A DNA stretch of 64,000 bases from Akkermansiaceae bacterium (GTDB lineage: Bacteria > Verrucomicrobiota > Verrucomicrobiia > Verrucomicrobiales > DEV007): the NCBI GenBank assembly GCA_024233085.1, contig JACKQC010000006.1, positions 62,001 through 126,000 of the forward strand, in the 5' to 3' direction. Below, in pieces: positions 43,589 to 51,000 of this stretch. Below the pieces are notes generated by a model that was not told where the DNA came from, did not search any database, and saw nothing but the letters and a program-made list of their open reading frames with translations. The stretch's first letter is position 1; each line of letters begins with the position of its first letter. Made by a program: the position numbers and the translations under genes.

Positions 43589-43789
43589 TCAGAGTGCCTC
43601 GGTCTTGCCCGCCTTGAACTCTTCGATCGCGGCTTCGGCCAGTTCATCCAGTTTGCCTGCCGCGATATCTTGCTCGATCTGGGCGTCCCACTGCGCCGCC
43701 TCGAAGGCGGAAAACCACTTCCGAAAGGATGCGAGATCGTCTCGTCCCAGTTGCTCGACCGCATTTTCGATTGATTCGACCGTGTCCAT
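43589..43789 (-). CDS. Antitoxin partner of RelE-type toxin
   Basis: A 66-aa acidic helical protein, MDTVESIENAVEQLGRDDL, then FRKWFSAFEAAQWDAQIEQD and AAGKLDELAEAAIEEFKAG, matching the short antitoxins found upstream of this toxin type. I used ATG 43789; an upstream ATG would add 19 residues. The 5-bp gap to the toxin supports co-expression. No DNA-binding domain is obvious. Confidence 0.75.
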   Translation of the reverse strand: MDTVESIENAVEQLGRDDLASFRKWFSAFEAAQWDAQIEQDIAAGKLDELAEAAIEEFKAGKTEAL

Positions 43790-43958
43790 GAAGGGACAAT
43801 ATACGCTGCTCAAACAGCCTTCAAGGTCGGGAATTTCTCGGCGCAACGTCGAAGCTCTCTCACACCTGCCTGAGGGCGAAGCTTCGACTGTGGGTTAAAG
43901 GTTGAATGGTCATGAAAGTTTTGAACTCGCGGCGGGGCAGGCGTTGAGAGCGACGGTT

Positions 43959-44537
43959 CTACCCTTTGTAGAGTTCGAGGTTGCTGCGGATAAACTTCTC
44001 GATCAAGTCAGGAAGTTTCGGATCGGCCTTGAAATACAGGCTGTCGAGGTCGTCGTAAGGAGGTCGCCAATTCTCTTCCTCAGAGGATGGATTCGGATCC
44101 AGGGCGGCGTGCTCAGCATAAAGATCGGGATTGTATCGATACAACGCCCTCTGAAAAATGTGCAGATGGTAGCCGGTGGCATACAGCTTGAGACCATCCT
44201 CGACCAAATCTAGATAGGCTCCCTCCGAATTCCCGAAATACTGGTCATGCCCTCCATTGTTCACCATCGAATCGTAATACATGAGGGTCTCCAGAGTGCC
44301 CCAATGCCTCGGTAGCTTGCGAAGCTTCTGTGCGAACGAGAATTCGTTGTCGTCGTCGGACTGGTATAACGTCGCGACCAAGTCTCCAGCCTCGTAGGCA
44401 AGGTCATCCGACTTGAGCATGCCCCTTGAGAGAGTGAGAGTCTTCGGAAGGTTGTCGTGATACACTCCATTTAGCAGGTCCATCGGGTCGTGCTTGCCAA
44501 TGAAGAAGTATTTCAGGCGTGCGATGAGCTGCTTCAT
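43959..44537 (-). CDS. DUF4375 (DMP19-like) protein
   Basis: A 192-aa protein whose centre (ETLMYYDSMVNNGGHDQYFGNSEGAYLDLVEDGL) matches the DUF4375/DMP19-like pattern, in which NGGxxQYFxNSxG is the signature. DMP19 of Neisseria is a DNA-mimic protein, but most family members have no known role. The C-terminus is acidic. Base composition is clearly lower in GC than the surroundings, in line with an accessory island. A short leftward tail rich in Pro/Glu/Ser ends 33 bp upstream of its start. Confidence 0.7.
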   Translation of the reverse strand: MKQLIARLKYFFIGKHDPMDLLNGVYHDNLPKTLTLSRGMLKSDDLAYEAGDLVATLYQSDDDNEFSFAQKLRKLPRHWGTLETLMYYDSMVNNGGHDQYFGNSEGAYLDLVEDGLKLYATGYHLHIFQRALYRYNPDLYAEHAALDPNPSSEEENWRPPYDDLDSLYFKADPKLPDLIEKFIRSNLELYKG

Positions 44538-44744
44538 TTTTTGGTAGAACGTCGAAGGCCTGCCGCCCGCTACTGGGAGCGACCCTCCGATTCTGGTTGA
44601 GGTTCCGAATTACCCTCCGGCTTCGACTGCGGAGCGGTAGCGGGTTGGTCAGCGCCATCTTGTTGAACGGAGCCGCTTCGCGGCGCCGACTCTCCTGATG
44701 CTACCCTTGCCACGCTTCGGTGACGATCTTTTCTTGGGGCGCTT
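44538..44744. other. Left flank of the IS91-type element
   Basis: A leftward frame ends at 44570 with QPATAPQSKPEGNSEPQPES plus EGRSQ. It has no credible start and may be the cut-off end of a gene displaced by the insertion. The left end of the element should lie here; I cannot place it exactly. Confidence 0.3.
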
Positions 44745-44913
44745 ATGAAAAAAAACAACACCACCCTCCCAGTCCGCCCGCCCATCCAAACGCCGCCGCC
44801 AGTCCGCTGAGTCCCCCGCGGATCTTGCCTCGGCCAAGTGGTGGCGCGACTTTCAGCGCCACCTCGATCTCGGTCGCCTCGCGCCACGATCCCGGGCCTC
44901 CTACCTCTGCTGG
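44745..44913 (+). other. Out-of-frame N-terminus of the recombinase (A8 tract)
   Basis: ATG 44745 is followed by A8. Read in its own frame it stops after 21 codons. One base less in the A-tract would join it to the recombinase frame as MKKTTPPSQSARPSKRRRQ, then KWWRDFQRHLDLGRL. These residues look like the true N-terminal part of the recombinase, so expression may need slippage, or the gene is frameshifted. GGGGC precedes the ATG. Confidence 0.6.
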
Positions 44914-45735
44914 GTGCGCCAGCTCCACGAGGCCTTCCCGCACCGCGATCCCACCACACTCCGCGAGACAGAAGTCCTCGATTTCCTCATCTCCCTGCGC
45001 CAGAAGCGCCGACTCAAGGACTCCACCGTCAACCAGGCCGTCTGCGCCCTGCGCGCCTTCTACCGCGACCACCTCGGCCGGAAGTGGAGGGGCTGGAGCC
45101 GGATCAAGATACGACGCGACGAGCAACTCCCCAACGTCCTGAGCCGCGAGGAGGTCGCCCGCTTTCTCGGCGCGGTCAGGGAAGGACGTTTCCGCGCCGT
45201 CTTCACCCTGATGTATCACTGCGGCCTGCGCCTCGGCGAGGCCATCCATCTCAAGCCCGGCCACATCGACGCCTCGCGCGGCGTCATCCGCATCGTCGGC
45301 GGCAAGGGCGGCAGGGATCGCGAGGTGCCCGTTTCCGCGGAACTCGTCGAGCGGCTGCGCGCCTTCTGGAAGCGCCACCGCAATCCCGAGTGGCTCTTCC
45401 CCTCGCCGGGGCGCGGCTGGAAGAGCGCCGGTGCCACCCTGCCCGACGCCTTGCGGCGCTCCTCCAAACCGATGAGCGATTCCTCGGTGCAGGCCGCCAT
45501 GCGCGCCACCGTCCTTTCCCTGGGCTGGGATCGGCGGACCGGGCATCGCCCGGTCACCTGCCACACCCTGCGTCATTGCTTCGCCACCCACCTTCTCGAC
45601 GCCGGAGTCTCCATCCGCCTGGTCGGCCAGTATCTCGGGCACGCCTCGCTCAAGCCCACCCTGGTTTACCTTCACCTGACCGAAGCCAGCGAGAGCAAGG
45701 CGCGCGAGGTCCTCGCGCACTTCCCGGGTCTCTGA
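44914..45735 (+). CDS. Tyrosine recombinase/integrase of the IS91-type element
   Basis: A 273-aa tyrosine recombinase from GTG 44914, the only start codon in this frame; coding similarity extends upstream to the A8 tract. A SAM-like core-binding N-terminus (LRETEVLDFLISLRQKRRL) precedes the catalytic domain with all key residues: Arg106 (GLRLGEA), Lys131 (GGKGGRD), His217 and Arg220 (HTLRHCFATHLL), His243 (LGHASL) and Tyr252 (TLVYLHL). Such integrases accompany some IS91-family elements. The stop lies 22 bp before the transposase ATG. Function is likely resolution or integration of the element. Confidence 0.85.
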   Translation: MRQLHEAFPHRDPTTLRETEVLDFLISLRQKRRLKDSTVNQAVCALRAFYRDHLGRKWRGWSRIKIRRDEQLPNVLSREEVARFLGAVREGRFRAVFTLMYHCGLRLGEAIHLKPGHIDASRGVIRIVGGKGGRDREVPVSAELVERLRAFWKRHRNPEWLFPSPGRGWKSAGATLPDALRRSSKPMSDSSVQAAMRATVLSLGWDRRTGHRPVTCHTLRHCFATHLLDAGVSIRLVGQYLGHASLKPTLVYLHLTEASESKAREVLAHFPGL

Positions 45736-45757
45736 TCCGCCCGGCTCCCAGCCCGCC

Positions 45758-46852
45758 ATGCCCCTGGCTCTCGCCGAGGTCTTGCGCGAGCATTGGCCGC
45801 GCTTCGCGCGCGCCCACGCTCCGCGGCTCGCCGCCGCCCATTACCGGGCGGCGCGGGCCGTGCTGTCCTGCCGCACCGCCGCCCTCGGCGGGCGGCTCTG
45901 GCAATGCGCCTGCCACGCGCACGCCCGCCACTTTTCCTACCACAGTTGCAACCATCGCTCCTGCCCCCAATGCGGCGCCATCGATCAACAACAATGGGCC
46001 GCCACCCAGGAGGCGCGGCTGCTCCCCGGCGTGCCCTACTTCCTGGTCACCCTCACCGTGCCCGACTCCCTGCGCGGCGTTTGCAAAGCCCGCCCCGCCA
46101 TCCTCTACGACCTCATCCTTCGCGAGGCCGCCGGAGCGCTCAAAGACCTCTGCCGATCCAAACTCGGCGGCACCCCGGGGTTCACCACGGTGTTGCACAC
46201 CTGGGGCCGCCAACTCCAGCACCATCCCCACGTCCATATCGTCGTCCCGGGGGTGGTCCTCGCGCCCGACGGCCGCGAGCGTTATCCCGACAAGCCCGAT
46301 TTCCTGGTTCACGGCGCGCCGCTGGCCGCGCGCTTCCGCAACCGCCTCGAAATCGCCCTCAAAAACAGCCATCCCGAGATCCACGCCGCTTTGGTGCGCG
46401 ATCATCCCGACGTCTTCCGGCTCAAATGGGTCGCCGACGCGCGCCACACCGGCTCGGGCAAGCCCGCCCTGCGCTACCTCGCCCGTTACGTTTTCCGATC
46501 CGCCCTCGGCCCCGGTCGCCTCCTCGGCTATGACGGGCAGGGCCGCCTTCGTCTCCAATGCCACCAGAGCGGCGCCAACCGCCCGTTTGTCATCCTCCTG
46601 ACCCCCGAGGAGTTTTTGAGGCGCTGGTGCCTCCACGTCCTGCCCAAGGGGTTTGTGCGCGTGCGCCACCATGGCTGGATGAGCGGCGCGGCCCGCAAAG
46701 TCCGCCTCCGCGTCCGGGCCCTGGTTTGCGGCCAACTCGACGAACCGGCGCCCGCCGTCATCCTTCACCCCGTCCCCCGCTGCGCACGCTGCGGCGCGGA
46801 GATGAAACTCCTCGCCACCATCGAACCGCGCGGCCCTCCGCCCCGAAGATGA
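45758..46852 (+). CDS. IS91-family transposase (HUH Y2)
   Basis: A 364-aa rolling-circle transposase. The N-terminal zinc-binding region has CACHAHARHF and CNHRSCPQCG (Cys50, 52, 64, 69, 72). The HUH motif is HHPHVHIVVPG (His158, His160), and the two catalytic tyrosines are Tyr240 and Tyr244 in RYLARYVFR, separated by three residues as in Y2 enzymes. A second Cys pair (CARCGAEM) near the C-terminus may form another zinc ribbon. It seems complete and starts 22 bp after the recombinase. Confidence 0.93.
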   Translation: MPLALAEVLREHWPRFARAHAPRLAAAHYRAARAVLSCRTAALGGRLWQCACHAHARHFSYHSCNHRSCPQCGAIDQQQWAATQEARLLPGVPYFLVTLTVPDSLRGVCKARPAILYDLILREAAGALKDLCRSKLGGTPGFTTVLHTWGRQLQHHPHVHIVVPGVVLAPDGRERYPDKPDFLVHGAPLAARFRNRLEIALKNSHPEIHAALVRDHPDVFRLKWVADARHTGSGKPALRYLARYVFRSALGPGRLLGYDGQGRLRLQCHQSGANRPFVILLTPEEFLRRWCLHVLPKGFVRVRHHGWMSGAARKVRLRVRALVCGQLDEPAPAVILHPVPRCARCGAEMKLLATIEPRGPPPRR

Positions 46853-47206
46853 GCCACGACCCTCCGCCTCCCCCTGACACCTCCCCAAAAGGCCGTCTCC
46901 GCGCCGGTCGCGTCTCTTCGCGCGCCTCTGTCGCGGTTTTCCCGGCACAAACACCGCGATCCGGGCTGAAGACCCGCCTCTCGCGCCCCAACCCTCGGCC
47001 CGGCCTTCGAAGCATGAGCTTCGCGCCGCCGGCGCCAAGCTCATGGCCCCCGCGGAGCCCCTCAAAAGGCGGCTTGAAACCCGATCCCCACGCCAACGCG
47101 CTGAGGCTCAACGGAAAATCGAATCCGCAAGAGCCGCCGTCCCCGCGCCCCTGACTCCACCGGCGGGCTCGTCCAACAACGGATAGCAGTGAGGCAAGCT
47201 CACCTG
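46853..47206. other. Non-coding 3' part of the IS91-type element
   Basis: No gene seen. It is GC-rich like the transposase and ends in the hairpin at 47182-47211. Confidence 0.5.
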
Positions 47207-47211
47207 CTATC
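47182..47211. repeat. Terminal hairpin, candidate oriIS
   Basis: GATAGCAGTGAG / CTCACCTGCTATC with a GCAAG loop and one bulge, directly followed by TTGG (CTTG counting the last base). It overlaps the stop codon of the leftward prepilin-like frame. Placement at the transposase 3' side and the CTTG flank fit an IS91-type oriIS. Confidence 0.55.
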
Positions 47212-47740
47212 TTGGGGGTTCGCCTTCGCCTGCGGGTTCACTGGCAATAGCATCCTCAATAAAGAACAATGAATTCGCTACTTTTACACGCCCACTAATA
47301 ACAAGGGAAGCTAACGAATCCCTAAAAGACCCAAGAATAATTCGGGGGATCCAGTTTGAGTTCTTGGTGGAAATTGATAATGCCTTTCTTGGTCGCTTTT
47401 CTCCGTCGCTTAGCACCTCAAGGATCAGGAGTTGAACTGTCGACCTCAATGATGAAATGATTTCTTTGTAGGTCCAAATTAGTATTGCCAGCGCGGCACC
47501 AAAGTATAGAAATAGGATTTTTGGATCGCTCCACAATTCATCCGTGTTACCAGTGTGAGGCTCAGAAGGTTGGTCATTTTCGGAAACTAGTTGCTCTGAC
47601 GCTTTTAGCCTCTGCGAATTGTAATAATTTTCAAGTACAGGGAACGTAATAGTAAGAAGGATAGCGATTAGAGTTATCGATACCAATAGCTCGATTAGCG
47701 TAAATCGTCTGACATTTGCGGGATATCTTCGCGGTTTCAT
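47207..47740 (-). CDS. Prepilin-type N-terminal domain protein, 3' end altered by IS
   Basis: A 177-aa protein beginning MKPRRYPANVRRFTLIELLVSITLIAILLTI, a type-IV-pilin/type-II-secretion N-terminal methylation motif (F-T-L-I-E), but with Arg rather than Gly before the Phe. A second hydrophobic helix (ILFLYFGAALAILIWTYKEI) at about 95-115 is not usual for pseudopilins. The last codons and stop (EGEPPR, TAG) come from the edge of the IS91-type hairpin, so the original C-terminus is probably lost. The gene is notably AT-rich. Confidence 0.55.
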   Translation of the reverse strand: MKPRRYPANVRRFTLIELLVSITLIAILLTITFPVLENYYNSQRLKASEQLVSENDQPSEPHTGNTDELWSDPKILFLYFGAALAILIWTYKEIISSLRSTVQLLILEVLSDGEKRPRKALSISTKNSNWIPRIILGSFRDSLASLVISGRVKVANSLFFIEDAIASEPAGEGEPPR

Positions 47741-48045
47741 TCCTTGGCGAACAGTATAATTATGTAACCGGGGGGAATAACTTGTTATGCGGACAACACC
47801 GATCACTTCAGTTCAGCGACCGGCGTCGAGCCGGCTCGCTGCAACGCGGGAGATTTTACCGATCCGGCGAAGATTGCGTCAATTCCTTTTCTTGGATTCT
47901 TGGAAATACCCATGAACGAAATCCGGTCCGGGATCGTCGCGGCGGCGGCGGTAATCTCTGGATGGACCGCCGCCCCCCGCTCCCGCAGACGCGGCGCGGC
48001 GGAGGCTTGGCAAAGCGCGCCGGGGCATGGCAGACTGCGCGTCCC
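47741..48045. other. Divergent intergenic region
   Basis: No gene seen. A near-perfect hairpin, CAGCGACCGGC-GTCGA-GCCGGCTCGCTG, lies at 47814-47841; its complement resembles a tRNA T-arm, but no full tRNA can be folded. AT-rich bases near 47755-47790 could hold the leftward promoter. Confidence 0.45.
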
Positions 48046-51000
48046 ATGAAAGCCATCTCTCTCCCCGCGTTTTGCGTCTGCCTGCCGCTCCTCACGACCG
48101 CGCTCCTCCCCGGCGCCGAGCCGTCGGTCGGCTGGGAAAAGCGGCAGCTTGACGGCCTGTTTTACTCCGAGGGCGCGAGCTTCGGCGACATCGACGGCGA
48201 CGGGGCGAACGACATCGTGTCGGGGCCCTTCGTCTATTTCGGGCCGGACCACGCGGCGGAAAAGCGGGTCGCCATCTATGAGCCGAAGCCGTTTAACAAG
48301 GCGGGGTATTCGGACAATTTCTTTTCCTTCATTCGCGACTTCAACGGGGACGGCCGGCTCGATGTGCTGGTGCTGGGGTTTCCGGGGAAGGACGCCTCGT
48401 GGTTCGAGAATCCGGGCCCGGACGCGCTCGGGAAGGGCCCCTGGACGCGGCACGTGGTGCTGGAGCCGGTGGACAACGAGTCGCCGATGTTCGCCGACCT
48501 GACGGGCGACGGAAAGCCGGAGATCGTCTGCTCGCAGAACGGGATCTTCGGCTACGCGGGGCCGGATGCGGCGGACCCGGCCAAGCCGTGGACCTTTCAC
48601 AAGATCACGCCGGAGAAATCGACGGGCGCGAAATTCACCCACGGGCTGGGGATGGGCGACGTGAACGGCGACGGGCGGATGGATCTGCTGGAAAAGAACG
48701 CGTGGTGGGAGCAGCCGGCCTCGCTCGAAGGCGATCCGGCGTGGGAGCGGCACCTGTTCGCCTTCGCCGGGGCGGGCGGCGCGGACATGTATGCCTACGA
48801 TTTCGACGGGGACGGCGACAATGACATCCTGACGAGCCTGGCGGCGCACGGCTATGGGCTGACGTGGTACGAGCAGATCGAGGAGGGCGGGAAAAAGGGC
48901 TTCCAGCCGCACCCGATCATCGGCCAGACGCCGCGGGAAAGTCCCTATGGGGTGGCCTTTTCGCAGATGCACGCCATCGCGCTGGCGGATGTGGACGGCG
49001 ACGGGGTGCTGGACATCGTGACCGGGAAACGGCACTGGGCGCACAACGGCCACGACCCGGAGGGCAACGGGGCGGCGGTGCTCTACTGGTTTCGCACGGT
49101 GCGCGGGGCGGACGGGAAGGGCGTGGACTTCGTGCCCCATCAAATCGACGACGACTCGGGCGTGGGGACGGACGTGGTGGCGGCGGATGTGAACGGCGAC
49201 GGCAAGGTCGATGTGCTGGTGGGCAACAAGAAGGGCACCTTCCTCCACCTGCAAACCGAGGGCGGCGGCGACGACAGCCAGGCCTCCGGGCCGGCGCCGA
49301 GGCGGCCGGTGCGCAGGCCATTTGTCGAAACCGGCCTGACGGCGGACGCGGCGGTGAAGCGGATGACGGTGACGGAGGGCTTCCGCGTGCGAACGATCGC
49401 GGCCGAGCCCGACGTGAAGCAGCCGATCGCGATGGCGATCGACGCGCGCGGGCGGCTCTGGATCGCGGAGGCGTATTCCTACCCGATCCGGCAGGCCGAG
49501 GGCGAGGGGAAGGACCGCATCCTGATCTTCTCGGACGAGGACGGGGACGGGAGCTTCGAGACGCGGACGGTTTTCATGGAGGGGCTGAATCTCGTGAGCG
49601 GGCTCGAGGTCGGCTTCGGCGGCGTGTGGGTGGGCGCGGCGCCCTATCTGCTGTTCATCCCGGACAAGGATCGGGACGACGTGCCCGACGGCGAGCCGGA
49701 GATCCTGCTGGACGGCTTCGGCTACCAGGACACGCACGAGACGCTGAACTCCTTCGTCTGGGGGCCGGACGGCTGGCTCTACGGCTGCCACGGCGTTTTC
49801 ACCCACAGCAAGGTGGGCAAACCGGGAACGCCCGACGAGGAGCGGACCGGTCTCAACGCCGGGGTGTGGCGCTATCATCCGGTGCGGCACACGTTCGAGG
49901 TCTTCGCGCACGGCACGAGCAATCCGTGGGGGCTGGACTTTGACGCGAACGGCGAGGCCTTCGTGACGGCCTGCGTGATTCCGCATCTCTTTCACATGGT
50001 CCAGGGCGGGCGTTACCACCGGCAGGGCGGCCAGCATTTCAACCCGCACACCTATGACGACATCAAGACCATCGCCGACCACGCGCACTACGCGGGCGAC
50101 ATCCGGGACAACGCGCACTGGGGCAAGGTCCCGACACTCAAGGAGGACACGCTCGACCTGGGCGGCGGGCACGCGCACTGCGGCCTGACGATCTACGCGG
50201 GCGGCCGGTTTCCGGCCGAGTTTCGCGGGAAACTGCTCTTCACCAACCTACACGGGCATTCCATCATCAGCGACTACACGGTGCCGGAGGGGAGCGGCTT
50301 CATCGGCAAGCACGGGCCGGATTTTCTCCACACCAACGACCGCTGGGCGATGCCGGTCGATATTCAATACGGCCCCGACGGCGGGCTTTTCGCGATCGAC
50401 TGGTACGACCAGCAGAACTGTCATCGCCGCGACGCGGAATTGTGGGACCGCACCAACGGGCGGATCTACAAGATCGAACACGGCGCGACCCAACAGGGTA
50501 AGGTCGACGACCTGACCCTGTTGACCGACGCGGATCTCGCGAACTTGCAGACGAATCCGAACGCGTGGTTCGCCAACACCGCGCGGCGAATTCTCCACGA
50601 ACGCGCCGCGGCCGGCACGCTGAAGGGCTCCGAAGCCGCCGACGCGCTGGCGAAGATCGCGAACGAAGCCCCCGATCCGGCGCATCGCCTGCGCGCCTTC
50701 TGGGCGCGCTACCTGGCGGGCGGCGAGGACGCGGTGTCGCTGACCGCCCGGCTCGGAAACGGCGCCCCGGAGACGCGGGCGTGGGCGATCCGCCTGCTCG
50801 ACGACGGCGGGGACATCGAGGCGGGAACGCTGGCGAAACTGGTCGCGATGGGACAGGCGGACGCGTCGCCCGTCGTGCGCCGGCATCTGGCTTCGCTGCT
50901 GGACCGCCTGCCCCACGCGCAACGCTGGGACCTCGCCGCGGCCCTGCTCGCGCGCGGCGAGGACGCGAACGACCACAATCTGCCCCTGCTGCTCTGGTAT

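Larger units (their letters stand above)
44745..47211 (+). mobile_element. IS91-family element with recombinase and transposase
   Basis: Composite of the tyrosine recombinase (with its A8 leader) and the HUH transposase, ending at the hairpin 47182-47211. The right end is an inference from the hairpin and the CTTG directly after it, which resembles IS91-type target sequences. The left end is uncertain by about 200 bp. IS91 elements move by rolling-circle transposition and make no target duplications. Confidence 0.6.

Noticed and set aside
47814..47841. tRNA T-arm-like hairpin
   Set aside because: The complement resembles a T-arm, but there is no matching acceptor, D or anticodon arm; kept only as a hairpin in the intergenic note.
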